DNA of 64,000 nt from Streptomyces sp. NBC_01750 (GTDB taxonomy: Bacteria; Actinomycetota; Actinomycetes; Streptomycetales; Streptomycetaceae). Where the stretch lies: the NCBI RefSeq assembly GCF_035918095.1, contig NZ_CP109137.1, positions 5,024,001 to 5,088,000 on the forward strand, in the 5' to 3' direction. Each line of letters opens with the position of its first letter. Within the stretch, counting starts at the first letter, position 1. The notes below the pieces were generated by a model. It searched no databases. It saw nothing but the letters and a program-made list of their open reading frames with translations, and had not been told where the DNA came from. The position numbers and the translations under genes were made by a program. Below are positions 34,063-43,142 of the stretch, piece after piece.

Positions 34063-34821
34063 ATGAGCTACTCCGTGGGAGAGGTCGCCGGTTTCGCCGG
34101 AGTGACGGTGCGCACACTGCATCACTACGACGAGATCGGACTGCTCGCCCCGAGCGGTCGCAGCCGTGCGGGCCACCGGCGTTACGACGATGCCGACCTC
34201 GACCGGCTGCAGCAGATCCTGTTCTACCGGGAGCTCGGATTCCCGCTCGACGAGGTCGCGGCACTGCTCGACGACCCGGACGCGGACCCGCGGGAACACC
34301 TGCGCCGGCAGCACGCGCTGCTGTCCGCCCGGATCACCAAGCTGCAGGAGATGGCCGCCGCCGTCGAACAAGCCATGGAGGCGAAGAAGATGGGCATCAA
34401 CCTCACGCCCGAGGAGAAGTTCGAGGTCTTCGGGGACAAGGACCCCGAGCAGTACGCACAGGAGGCGGAGCGGCGCTGGGGCGGCACCGAGACCTACGCC
34501 GAGTCGCAGCGAAGGGCCGCGGCCTACACCAAGGAGGACTGGAAGCGCATGCAGGCCGAGGTCGCCGACTGGAGCGCGCGCTACGACGCCCTGATGGCGG
34601 CCGGTGAGCCGCCGACCGGTGAGCGGGCCATGGACCTGGCCGAGGAGCACCGGCGGCACATCACCCAGTGGTTCTACGAGTGCTCCTACGAGATCCACAC
34701 GGGGCTCGGCGAGATGTATGTGTCGGACGAACGGTTCCGCGCGTTCTACGACTCCACCCGGCCGGGGCTCGCCGTCCATCTGCGTGACGCGATCCTCGCC
34801 AACGCCGCGCTCAACAGCTGA
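34063..34821 (+). CDS. TipA-like MerR-family regulator
   Basis: This 252-residue protein has an N-terminal MerR winged helix (EVAGFAGVTVRTLHHYDEIG, then GHRRYDDADLDRL), a dimerisation coiled coil (about 75-110) and a TipAS-type antibiotic-recognition domain (about 115-250, including WGGTETYAESQRRAA and ITQWFYECSYEIHTGLGEMY). TipAL activates transcription after covalently trapping thiopeptides. The TipAS domain here suggests recognition of thiopeptide-like or other hydrophobic ligands. The tip-like operator upstream indicates autogenous activation. Family members can also yield a short TipAS protein from an internal start, and Met codons near residue 112 make this possible. Confidence 0.93.
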   Translation: MSYSVGEVAGFAGVTVRTLHHYDEIGLLAPSGRSRAGHRRYDDADLDRLQQILFYRELGFPLDEVAALLDDPDADPREHLRRQHALLSARITKLQEMAAAVEQAMEAKKMGINLTPEEKFEVFGDKDPEQYAQEAERRWGGTETYAESQRRAAAYTKEDWKRMQAEVADWSARYDALMAAGEPPTGERAMDLAEEHRRHITQWFYECSYEIHTGLGEMYVSDERFRAFYDSTRPGLAVHLRDAILANAALNS

Positions 34822-34857
34822 GTGATTCCTGGTCCGGATACGGGGCTCGTCCAGGGC

Positions 34858-35223
34858 TCAGGTCCGGGCCAGGACCACCGCGGTGCCGTAGGCACAGACC
34901 TCCGTGCCCACATCCGCCGCTTCCGTCACATCGAAGCGGAACATCAGCACCGCGTTCGCGCCGCGCGACCGCGCCTGCTCGACGAGCCGGTCCATCGCCT
35001 GGTTGCGGGTCTCGACCAGGGTCTTGGTCAGACCCTTCAGCTCGCCGCCGATCATCGACTTGAGGCCCGCCCCGATCTGGCTGCCCAGATGCCGCGAGCG
35101 CACCGTCAGACCGAAGACCTCGCCGATGACTTCCTGCACCTGGAATCCGGGTACGTCGTTCGTGGTGACGACCAGCACGTCGGACTGCTTGCCCTGTCCG
35201 CCGCCGTAATCATCGATGCCCAT
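34858..35223 (-). CDS. YbjQ-family heavy-metal-binding-domain protein
   Basis: This 121-residue protein belongs to the UPF0145/YbjQ group: DVLVVTTNDVPGFQVQEVIG, then RNQAMDRLVEQARSRGANAV and FRFDVTEAADVGTEVCAYGT. It forms small beta-alpha oligomers. The heavy-metal label is inherited from the family name and no function is established. The ATG at 35223 is chosen because the family begins there. The residues in the open frame upstream are Arg/Ser-rich filler. Confidence 0.9.
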   Translation of the reverse strand: MGIDDYGGGQGKQSDVLVVTTNDVPGFQVQEVIGEVFGLTVRSRHLGSQIGAGLKSMIGGELKGLTKTLVETRNQAMDRLVEQARSRGANAVLMFRFDVTEAADVGTEVCAYGTAVVLART

Positions 35224-35426
35224 GTGCGTCCACCTTCCGTACCTCTGCCGTCCGCTGCCGTTCGATGCTTCTGACGCTTCTGACGCACAGCTTTGTCCCA
35301 GTCCGCGCACAGTGCATCCTGAACGGGCGGATGGAACGTGGAGGTGCTCGAAGGCGTTGGTACCTTTGTGCGGCCGACCAGGTCGATCGCCGATCGACCG
35401 ACTATCGACTCAGGAGCCCGGACCTC

Positions 35427-36122
35427 GTGACCACCCTTGCGCTCGGACCGAGCTGGCTGGACCCGGACTATCTGATCGGGACGTTCGGCCTCATCGGTGT
35501 CCTGGTCATCGTCTTCGCCGAGTCCGGCCTGCTCATCGGCTTCTTCCTGCCGGGTGACTCGCTGCTGTTCACCACCGGCCTGCTGGTGACGACCGGGAGC
35601 CTGGACGACCTGCCGCTGTGGGCGGTGTGCGCCCTGGTGGTGCTTGCCGCGATCGCCGGCGACCAAGTCGGCTATCTCTTCGGCCGAAAGGTCGGACCCT
35701 CGCTCTTCAAACGCCCCGACTCCAGGCTCTTCAAGCAGGAGAACGTGGAGAAGGCGCACGAGTTCTTCGAGAAGTACGGCCCCAAGTCGCTTGTCCTGGC
35801 CCGCTTCGTGCCCATCGTGCGTACCTTCACGCCGATCATCGCCGGTGTGAGCCGGATGAACTACCGCTCGTTCATCACCTTCAACGTCATCGGCGGCACG
35901 CTCTGGGGCGCGGGAGTCACGCTGCTCGGCGCCGCGCTCGGCAAGATCGAGTTCGTCAACAAGAACATCGAAGCGATCCTGATCCTGATCGTGCTGATCT
36001 CGGTCGTCCCCATCGGAATCGAGTTCCTGCGGGCCCGCTCCAAGAACAAGAAGGAAGCCGCCGCTGCCGGACCGGCGGCCGATGCGCCGCAGGCCCAGCG
36101 CGGCCGCCACGCCAAGCGCTGA
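35427..36122 (+). CDS. DedA-family membrane protein
   Basis: This 231-residue integral membrane protein has the DedA hallmarks: an amphipathic re-entrant region with FAESGLLIGFFLPGDSLLF, the FxRxxP-type motif ARFVPIVRTFTPIIAG and several transmembrane helices. The cytosolic tail is Lys/Ala-rich. DedA proteins act as lipid scramblases for undecaprenyl phosphate or phospholipids, in part coupled to the proton motive force. I use the GTG at 35427, which has AGGAG upstream. A longer frame from 35265 would add non-family residues. Confidence 0.9.
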   Translation: MTTLALGPSWLDPDYLIGTFGLIGVLVIVFAESGLLIGFFLPGDSLLFTTGLLVTTGSLDDLPLWAVCALVVLAAIAGDQVGYLFGRKVGPSLFKRPDSRLFKQENVEKAHEFFEKYGPKSLVLARFVPIVRTFTPIIAGVSRMNYRSFITFNVIGGTLWGAGVTLLGAALGKIEFVNKNIEAILILIVLISVVPIGIEFLRARSKNKKEAAAAGPAADAPQAQRGRHAKR

Positions 36123-36140
36123 CCCCTTCCCGCCGGGGGT

Positions 36141-37793
36141 CTAGAAGCCGCGCGTCCGCTTGGCCGCGCGGCGCCCGGCCGGCCCCTCGGTGACCGGCAA
36201 CCGCAGGAACAGCCGGGAGATCTCCCCGCCCAGGTTCACCCCGATCGCGATGGCCAGCGCCAGCGCCGCCGCCTTGGACAGTGAGGCGAGGCCCGCGTTG
36301 AGATCGTTCCTGGCGATCTCCAGCAGTCCGAAGTACGTCGCGCTACCCGGCAGCAGCGGCCCGATCGCGGCGGTGACATACGGCAGCGCGGACGCGAACC
36401 GGTAGCGCGAGAACATGTGCCCGAAGATGCCCACCAGACCGGCCGCGACGGCCGTCGCGGCGACCGGCGGCACATTCGCGGTGTCCGCGAGCGCCGCGTA
36501 CACCACCCAGGCCACTCCGCCGTTGAGCGCAGCCAGCGGCACCGTGTTGCGCTCCTGCTGCAGCAGTACGGCGAAGCAGAGCGACAGCGCCATCGCCGCC
36601 AGCGTCTGGATCACCGGCCGCTCCACACTGTGGATGGCGGTCTCCGGGTTGAGGCCCGCGTCCAGCGCGACGCCCAGATAGAGCACCATCAGCACGCCGA
36701 CGACGATGCCCACGACGAGATAGCCCACCTCGAGCAGGCGGGCGGCCGCCGTGATGTAGAAGCCCGTCAGGCCGTCCTGCACACCGGCGACCAGCGCCCG
36801 TCCCGGGATCAGCGCGAAGAGTCCACCGGTGATCACTGCGGAGGCGCGCACCTCCAGCGGTGACAGCGTCAGGGCGACACCCATCGCGGCCGGCGGCATG
36901 GCCGCCGCCACGAACTGGTAGAACTCCGGCAGCCCGCGGCCCGCGCACAGCCAGGCCAGCCGGTCACCGAGCATCGCGCCGACCGCAGCCGCCAGGAACA
37001 CCAGCAGATTGCCGCCGACCAGCACGGACGCCGAGCCGGCCAGCAGACCGCCGGCCGAGGTGAGGGCCCAGCCCGGATACGGGTGCCGGTTACGGCGTAT
37101 CTCCGCGAGTCGCCGGTAGGCCTCCTCCAGCGAGATCTCCGCCTCCTCGGAGCTGATGTCGTGGACGAGGCGGTAGACGGCCGCCAGTCGGGTGTAGTCG
37201 GTGCCACGTCGCCGAACCGTCCGGTTCGCCGTGACCGGATCGTCGACCAGCGAGGGCTGGTACGTGATCGACAGCAGGGTGAAGGTGACGGTCGGCTCGC
37301 AGCGGTCGAGTCCGTACGAACGCGAGATGGCGAACATGGCCGCCTCGACGTCCTCCGCTCCCTCGCCTCCCGCGAGCAGCAGTTCGCCGATACGGAGCGT
37401 CAGGTCAAGCACGCGGGGAACGGCGGGACCGCCCTCGTCCTGCTTCTGCACCGCCTCGGGAACCGGCCGTTCGCCCACCGGCATCCGCAGCATCGCCCGC
37501 ATCCGGTCCTGCCAGGGCGCGTCCTTGGTGAGCCGGACCACGGGGATGCCGTGCGCCGGGGTGAAGGCGGGCGGTGAGTTCTTGGCGCTGTAGGTGCGGG
37601 GCGCTGCGAAAGCGGAACCCTCCGGCTCGGCCGGAGCCTCGGTGCCGATCCCTGCCGGAACGGCGAACTCCGAGGATGGATGGTCCTCCTCGGGCGCTTC
37701 CGGCTGGCCCACACCGGATGGCGGGGTGAAGGCGCTGTGCGCCTCGTCGGACTGAGGCTTCCGGTCTTCCGGACCCTCCGGTTCCGCCACCAC
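36141..37793 (-). CDS. threonine/serine exporter family protein (ThrE-like)
   Basis: This protein of about 550 residues has a long hydrophilic, Pro/Glu-rich N-terminus (about 110 residues). It is followed by the ThrE amphipathic domain (LRIGELLLAGGEGAEDVEAA, containing the GEGAEDVE signature) and about ten transmembrane helices in two halves, as in ThrE of Corynebacterium. It would export threonine, serine or small peptides using the proton motive force. The GTG at 37793 follows GAGGACAGCAC. It is convergent with DedA, with only 18 bases between stops. Confidence 0.88.
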   Translation of the reverse strand: MVAEPEGPEDRKPQSDEAHSAFTPPSGVGQPEAPEEDHPSSEFAVPAGIGTEAPAEPEGSAFAAPRTYSAKNSPPAFTPAHGIPVVRLTKDAPWQDRMRAMLRMPVGERPVPEAVQKQDEGGPAVPRVLDLTLRIGELLLAGGEGAEDVEAAMFAISRSYGLDRCEPTVTFTLLSITYQPSLVDDPVTANRTVRRRGTDYTRLAAVYRLVHDISSEEAEISLEEAYRRLAEIRRNRHPYPGWALTSAGGLLAGSASVLVGGNLLVFLAAAVGAMLGDRLAWLCAGRGLPEFYQFVAAAMPPAAMGVALTLSPLEVRASAVITGGLFALIPGRALVAGVQDGLTGFYITAAARLLEVGYLVVGIVVGVLMVLYLGVALDAGLNPETAIHSVERPVIQTLAAMALSLCFAVLLQQERNTVPLAALNGGVAWVVYAALADTANVPPVAATAVAAGLVGIFGHMFSRYRFASALPYVTAAIGPLLPGSATYFGLLEIARNDLNAGLASLSKAAALALAIAIGVNLGGEISRLFLRLPVTEGPAGRRAAKRTRGF

Positions 37794-37865
37794 GTGCTGT
37801 CCTCGCTCCCTCTCGTGTCGCCGTGTCAGCTCAGTATGGGCATGGACACCCGGGCACACGAACGA

Positions 37866-37896
37866 CGGGCGGTGCACCCCGAGGGTGCACCGCCCG
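37866..37896 (-). terminator. hairpin terminator after the pyrophosphatase gene
   Basis: A perfect 14-bp stem (CGGGCGGTGCACCC) with a CGA loop, 43 bases beyond the stop codon of the minus-strand gene. Confidence 0.8.
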
Positions 37897-37939
37897 TACG
37901 AGCAGCTCAGCGGCGTATCAGTACGCGCTCAGCGCCAGC

Positions 37940-38434
37940 TCAGTGAGCCCCGCCCTGCGCCTCGAGGCGCTTGTAGGAGGCCTCGATCTCCGCCTCGGCC
38001 TCGGTGCGGCCGACCCAGTTCGCGCCCTCTACGGACTTGCCCGGCTCCAGGTCCTTGTAGACCTCGAAGAAGTGCTGGATCTCCAGCCGGTCGAACTCGG
38101 ACACGTGGTGGATGTCGCGCAGGTGCTCCACCCGCGGGTCGGAGGCCGGCACGCACAGCAGCTTGTCGTCGCCGCCCGCCTCGTCCGTCATCCGGAACAT
38201 TCCGATGGCGCGGCACTTGATCAGGCAGCCGGGGAAGGTCGGCTCGTCAAGGATGACCAGCGCGTCCAGCGGGTCGCCGTCCTCGCCGAGGGTGTTCTCG
38301 ACGAAGCCGTAGTCGGCCGGGTAGCTGGTCGAGGTGAAGAGTCGACGGTCCAGGCGGATCCGACCGGTCTCGTGGTCCACCTCGTACTTGTTCCGCGAAC
38401 CCTTCGGGATCTCGATGGTGACGTCGAACTCCAC
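37940..38434 (-). CDS. ppa: inorganic pyrophosphatase (family I)
   Basis: This 164-residue soluble enzyme has the family I motifs [33 protein letters not shown] (with the DGDPLD metal site) and [14 protein letters not shown]. It hydrolyses pyrophosphate to phosphate with Mg2+, driving biosynthetic reactions. The GTG at 38434 is preceded by GGAGGAGCC. An ATG at 38446 would place the ribosome binding site inside the gene. It is divergent from the dacB-like gene, with about 90 bases between. Confidence 0.95.
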   Translation of the reverse strand: MEFDVTIEIPKGSRNKYEVDHETGRIRLDRRLFTSTSYPADYGFVENTLGEDGDPLDALVILDEPTFPGCLIKCRAIGMFRMTDEAGGDDKLLCVPASDPRVEHLRDIHHVSEFDRLEIQHFFEVYKDLEPGKSVEGANWVGRTEAEAEIEASYKRLEAQGGAH

Positions 38435-38520
38435 GGGTGGCTCCTCCATGATCAACACATACGTCTGGTGGTTAAGTGTCCCTCACGCAGGTGTGTGATC
38501 GCGAAAGGGGCTGGTGCGAG

Positions 38521-39924
38521 GTGCCAGAGGTCAGGACGTGGCAGCTCGCTGCGGGCGCCGCCGTGGTCGGCCTCGCCCTCGCTGCCGGGGCGGTGGCCGC
38601 GGCCGGTCCTTGGGACTCCGGCCAGCGTAAGGCCGAGAGGGAGCGGGTGGATGCCCAGAGCGACGTGGGTGGCGCACATCACGAGGTCGGCGGGGCGAAG
38701 CGGCCGGTGCCTGCGCCCAGCGCCCCCGGTGTGCTCGCCGGGCTCGGCGCCCCCGCGACCGCGCCCGCCACCGCTCCGGCGACCACGCCCGCCGAGCTCG
38801 CGAAGCTGCTCGCGCCGCTCCTGGGCGACCCGGGGCTCGGAGCTGTCCGCACGGCCTCGGTCGTCGATGTCGCGACCGGCAGGCAGTTGTACGGGAAGGG
38901 GGCCGCGGACCCGATGACACCGGCCTCCACCATCAAGATCGCCACCTCGGTCGCGGCGCTGGCGGCGCTCGGCCCCGACCACCGCATGCCCACCACGGTC
39001 GTCGCGTCCAAGGACGGCAGGACGCTCACCCTGGTCGGCGGCGGCGACGCGACCCTCGACAAGGCAGGTCTGGGCAGGCTCGCCGACCGGACGGCACGCG
39101 CCTTGCGCGACCGAGGGACCACCACGGTCCGTCTCATGTACGACACTTCGCTCTACGCGGGCCCGGGGCAGCACCCCATCGGCCCCAACGGCAACATCGC
39201 CCGGGTCAGCGCGCTGATGGTCGGCCAGGGGCGGATCGACGACAGGACCACCGGCAACGCCGCGCGCACCGGGGACCCGGCCGGCGACGCGGCCCGCGCC
39301 TTCGGGCGCCTGCTGTCCGAGCGCGGCATCGACAGCTCCGCGGCACCCGCCTCCGGCCGGCCCTCGGCCGGTTCGGTCCCTCTCGCCAAGGTCCTCTCCC
39401 CACCGCTCTCGGCACTGGTCGAGCGGGCGCTCACCACCAGCGACAACGACATCGCCGAATCACTTGCCCGGCAGACCGCGATCGCGGCGGGCGAAGAGGC
39501 GAGTTTCGACGGCGCGGCGCGTGCCGTCACCAGGCAACTCGGCAAACTGAAGCTGCCGTTGACCGGCGCGCACTTCGCCGACGGCAGCGGTCTGAGCCGC
39601 GCCGACAGAATCTCCGCGAGCCTGCTGACCGCGCTGCTGACCCGCGCCGCCGACCCGGCCCACCCCGAACTGCGCCCGGTCCTGACCGGCCTCCCGGTCG
39701 CAGGCTTCAGCGGCACACTGCAGACCCGCTACGGCGCCACCTCGCCGGGTACCGGCCTAGTGCGCGCCAAGACCGGCACCCTGAGCGGCGTCAACGCCCT
39801 GGCAGGCACGGTCGTCGCCCCGGACGGACGCCTCCTCGCCTTCGCTTTCCTGGCGGGGAGCACCCCCTCCGCGGAGGCCGCCCAGCCCGCCCTGGACCGG
39901 CTGGCCGCCGCACTGGCCTCGTGA
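38521..39924 (+). CDS. dacB: D-alanyl-D-alanine carboxypeptidase/endopeptidase (PBP4, S13)
   Basis: This 467-residue exported penicillin-binding protein of class C has a signal anchor at about residues 8-29, an Ala/Pro/Thr-rich linker, and then the three catalytic boxes: SxxK in TPASTIKIAT, SxN in TTSDNDIAESL and KTG in RAKTGTLSGVNALAG. It trims or cleaves peptidoglycan cross-links. I start at the GTG at 38521, 45 bases inside the longest frame, since the upstream residues precede a usable purine-rich site. The same strand continues with the metalloprotease-like gene. Confidence 0.93.
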   Translation: MPEVRTWQLAAGAAVVGLALAAGAVAAAGPWDSGQRKAERERVDAQSDVGGAHHEVGGAKRPVPAPSAPGVLAGLGAPATAPATAPATTPAELAKLLAPLLGDPGLGAVRTASVVDVATGRQLYGKGAADPMTPASTIKIATSVAALAALGPDHRMPTTVVASKDGRTLTLVGGGDATLDKAGLGRLADRTARALRDRGTTTVRLMYDTSLYAGPGQHPIGPNGNIARVSALMVGQGRIDDRTTGNAARTGDPAGDAARAFGRLLSERGIDSSAAPASGRPSAGSVPLAKVLSPPLSALVERALTTSDNDIAESLARQTAIAAGEEASFDGAARAVTRQLGKLKLPLTGAHFADGSGLSRADRISASLLTALLTRAADPAHPELRPVLTGLPVAGFSGTLQTRYGATSPGTGLVRAKTGTLSGVNALAGTVVAPDGRLLAFAFLAGSTPSAEAAQPALDRLAAALAS

Positions 39925-39991
39925 CGTACCCGGCGAATCGGCCGGTCCCAACACCTCACCGCCGCCGGAGCCGACAACGTACGGTTGACGC

Positions 39992-41119
39992 ATGACGAGC
40001 ATCGGTGGTGTCGAGATGGTCGACTGGAACCTCGCCGTGGCGACCGCAACCCGCTTCGTGCGGCCGGGCCCCGACGTGAGCCGGGACGAGGCGCGTGCCG
40101 TCGTCGCCGAACTGCGCAGGCATGCCAAATCCTCCGAAGAGCATGTGCGGTCCTTCACCCGGATGATCCCCGAAGGCCATGAGCCGCAGGACACCCCTGT
40201 CCTCGTCGTGGACCGGGCGGGCTGGGTCAAGGCGAATGTCGCGGGCTTCCGCGAGCTGCTCAAGCCGCTGCTGGACAAGATGCAGGAGCGCCGCTCCGGC
40301 AGCCCGGGCGGTGCGCTGGTCGGCGCGGTCGGCGGCAAGGTGACCGGCGTCGAGCTGGGCATGCTGCTGTCGTTCCTGGCCTCGAGGGTCCTCGGACAGT
40401 ACGAGACCTTCGCACCCGCCACCCGCGAGCTGCCCGCCGGTCAGAACGGCGGCGGACGGCTGCTCCTCGTCGCCCCGAACATCGTCCATGTCGAGCGTGA
40501 ACTCGAGGTCGACCCGCACGACTTCAGGCTCTGGGTCTGCCTGCACGAGGAGACCCACCGCACCCAGTTCACCGGTGTGCCGTGGCTTCGGGACCATCTC
40601 GAAGGCGAGATCCAGTCATTTCTCGGCGAGACCGAGGTCGACCCCATGACCGTTCTGGAGCGGCTCCGGGAGGCCGCCCAGTCCCTCTCCGGCGCCCGTC
40701 CCGAGGGCGAGGAGGACGAGGGCCGCTCCATCGTCGAGCTGGTGCAGACCCCGGCCCAGCGCGAGATCCTCAGTCGGCTGACCGCCGTGATGTCGCTGCT
40801 GGAAGGCCATGCGGACTTCGTGATGGACGGTGTCGGACCCGATGTCGTGCCGTCCGTCGCCGAGATCCGGGAGAAGTTCCAGCAGCGCAGGGCACGTGGC
40901 GCGAGCCGTCTCGACCAGGCGCTGCGCAAGCTCCTGGGGCTCGACGCCAAGCTGCGTCAGTACCGCGACGGCGAGCGCTTCGTGCGCTCCGTGGTCGAGG
41001 AGGTCGGTATGGAGGGATTCAACCGGGTCTGGACGTCTCCGAACACCCTCCCCACCAAGGCGGAGATCGCCAAACCGGCGGACTGGGTCGCGAGGGTGCA
41101 CCGTAAAGCAGAGTCGTGA
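39992..41119 (+). CDS. zinc-dependent metalloprotease-like protein (F420-associated, DUF2342 type)
   Basis: This 375-residue cytosolic protein has an HExxH motif in LHEETHRTQFTGVPW (about residue 187) and a C-terminal helical region with FVMDGVGPDVVPSVAEIREK. It belongs to the actinobacterial family annotated as coenzyme-F420-biosynthesis-associated. That label comes from phylogenetic co-occurrence, and no F420 gene is adjacent here. The fixed neighbourhood between dacB and tilS is well conserved in Streptomyces. Confidence 0.87.
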   Translation: MTSIGGVEMVDWNLAVATATRFVRPGPDVSRDEARAVVAELRRHAKSSEEHVRSFTRMIPEGHEPQDTPVLVVDRAGWVKANVAGFRELLKPLLDKMQERRSGSPGGALVGAVGGKVTGVELGMLLSFLASRVLGQYETFAPATRELPAGQNGGGRLLLVAPNIVHVERELEVDPHDFRLWVCLHEETHRTQFTGVPWLRDHLEGEIQSFLGETEVDPMTVLERLREAAQSLSGARPEGEEDEGRSIVELVQTPAQREILSRLTAVMSLLEGHADFVMDGVGPDVVPSVAEIREKFQQRRARGASRLDQALRKLLGLDAKLRQYRDGERFVRSVVEEVGMEGFNRVWTSPNTLPTKAEIAKPADWVARVHRKAES

Positions 41120-41305
41120 TCGGGCGGCGTCCGACGGCAGAAGGACGCCCCCCTAATCACCCATCCGAGGGACCGTAGGCAATGGGTAGGCGTGCAATGC
41201 TCGGGTATCGGCCCGGTTCTGTCACCATCGACGCACTCTGAGTGACTGAACTTCCGTCCCGACTCCGACCGAGGCACCCCCCAACTTTCACGAAGGGCAC
41301 CGGAC

Positions 41306-42379
41306 ATGGGTCCCCATCCTGCGGTCGCGGCGATACGCCTGGCGGTCCGCCGCGTACTCCACGACGTACTCACCGAACACTGCGAACGTGTCGCACGCTC
41401 CGTGGGCCACGCGGCTCCCGCGCGCTCCTCCGCGACCTCCCCCCTCCACCACGCGCCCTCAGGCGAGCAGCCGCTCGTCCTCGTGGCGTGCTCCGGCGGC
41501 GCCGACTCCATGGCCCTCGCCTCCGCCCTCGCCTTCGAGGCCCGCAAACTCTCCGTCCGGGCCGGGGGCATCACTGTCGACCACGGCCTCCAGGACGGTT
41601 CCGACCTCCGCGCCGCCGAAGTCGCCGCACGGCTCACCGCGCTGCAGCTCGACCCCGTCGATGCCATCGCCGTACGGGTCGGCCGCGAGGGCGGCCCCGA
41701 GGCCGCGGCCCGCGATGCCCGCTACGCCGCCCTCGACGACGCCGCAGAGCGCCATGGAGCCGCGGCCGTGCTGCTCGGCCACACGCGCGATGATCAAGCT
41801 GAAACCGTCCTGCTGGGACTCGCCCGCGGCTCCGGCATCCGCTCGCTCTCCGGAATGGCGGCCGTCTCGGGGGCGGCCGGCCGTTACCGCCGTCCCTTCC
41901 TCCAGCTCGACCGGCAGACCGCCCGCAAGGCCTGCATGGTCCAGTCGCTGCCCGTCTGGGACGACCCGCACAACGCCGACCCCGCCTACACCCGGTCCCG
42001 GCTGCGCCATGAGGGCCTGCCCGCCCTGGAGAAGGCGCTCGGCAAGGGCGTCGTCGAGGCCCTCGCCCGTACCGCGCAGCTGTCCCGCGACGACGCGGAC
42101 GCCCTGGACACCTGGGCCGCCGACGTGGACTCCTCCGTACGTGACGACGCCGGGCGGCTCGAGTGCGCGAAGCTCTATGCGCTGCCGCCCGCCGTCCGCC
42201 GCCGGGTGCTGCGCCGGGCCGCCATCGAGGCCGGTGCGCCCGCCGGCTCGCTCTTCGCGCGGCACGTCGAGGAAGTCGACCGGCTGATCACGAGCTGGCG
42301 CGGTCAGGGGGCCATCAATTTGCCTGGGCGCGTCGAGGCACGGCGGCAGGGTGGCAGACTGGTCATCCGGCAAGGCTGA
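41306..42379 (+). CDS. tilS: tRNA(Ile)-lysidine synthetase
   Basis: This 357-residue N-type ATP pyrophosphatase has the PP-loop SGGADS at residues 63-68, then [20 protein letters not shown] and the [13 protein letters not shown] stretch. It attaches lysine to C34 of the tRNA-Ile anticodon so that AUA is read as Ile. The N-terminal 50 residues are an extension typical of Streptomyces orthologues. hpt follows after 27 bases, the classic tilS-hpt-ftsH order. Confidence 0.95.
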   Translation: MGPHPAVAAIRLAVRRVLHDVLTEHCERVARSVGHAAPARSSATSPLHHAPSGEQPLVLVACSGGADSMALASALAFEARKLSVRAGGITVDHGLQDGSDLRAAEVAARLTALQLDPVDAIAVRVGREGGPEAAARDARYAALDDAAERHGAAAVLLGHTRDDQAETVLLGLARGSGIRSLSGMAAVSGAAGRYRRPFLQLDRQTARKACMVQSLPVWDDPHNADPAYTRSRLRHEGLPALEKALGKGVVEALARTAQLSRDDADALDTWAADVDSSVRDDAGRLECAKLYALPPAVRRRVLRRAAIEAGAPAGSLFARHVEEVDRLITSWRGQGAINLPGRVEARRQGGRLVIRQG

Positions 42380-42406
42380 CGCAGCTGCAGCGAATGCACA
42401 ACGAAA

Positions 42407-42970
42407 GTGACCCGGGTGAACGAGAAGGACATGGGCACCGACCTCCAGTCGGTGCTTATCACCAAGGAAGAGATCGACGCGAAGCTGGCTGAACTGGCTG
42501 CGAAGATCGACGCGGAATACGCGGACAAGGACCTGCTCATCGTCGGTGTCCTCAAGGGCGCCGTGATGGTGATGGCGGACCTGGCGCGTGCGCTGTCCAC
42601 CCCCGTCACGATGGACTGGATGGCGGTGTCGTCCTACGGCGCGGGCACCCAGTCCTCGGGCGTGGTCCGGATCCTCAAGGACCTGGACACCGACATCAAG
42701 GGCAAGCACGTCCTGATCGTCGAGGACATCATCGACTCCGGCCTCACGCTCTCGTGGCTGCTGTCGAACCTCGGTTCGCGCGAGCCGGCCTCCCTCGAGG
42801 TCTGCACTCTGCTGCGTAAGCCGGATGCCGCAAAGGTGGCGATCGACGTGAAGTGGATCGGCTTCGACATCCCGAATGAGTTCGTCATCGGGTACGGGCT
42901 GGACTATGCGGAGAAGTACCGCAATCTGCCATTTGTCGGCACACTCGCGCCGCACGTCTACGGCGGCTGA
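42407..42970 (+). CDS. hpt: hypoxanthine phosphoribosyltransferase
   Basis: This 187-residue type I phosphoribosyltransferase contains the PRPP motif [14 protein letters not shown] (about 103-116), the flexible loop [17 protein letters not shown] and the base-binding [20 protein letters not shown]. It salvages hypoxanthine and guanine to IMP and GMP. The start is GTG at 42407 or 42416. It lies between tilS and ftsH in the usual order. Confidence 0.95.
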   Translation: MTRVNEKDMGTDLQSVLITKEEIDAKLAELAAKIDAEYADKDLLIVGVLKGAVMVMADLARALSTPVTMDWMAVSSYGAGTQSSGVVRILKDLDTDIKGKHVLIVEDIIDSGLTLSWLLSNLGSREPASLEVCTLLRKPDAAKVAIDVKWIGFDIPNEFVIGYGLDYAEKYRNLPFVGTLAPHVYGG

Positions 42971-43142
42971 CGCCGTCGGGAACCTCAGCCCCCTTCTCGC
43001 CGTTGGAGGATGGGAGGGCGGGTTTGTCAGCCGTACCGTGCGGTCGCGGTGACGATGCTGGGGTACCGTCCGAAGAACAGTCTTTTCTCACAGCAGCATT
43101 TACCTACGGGCAGGAGGGACGGGGCGATTTCGCTCCGTATGG

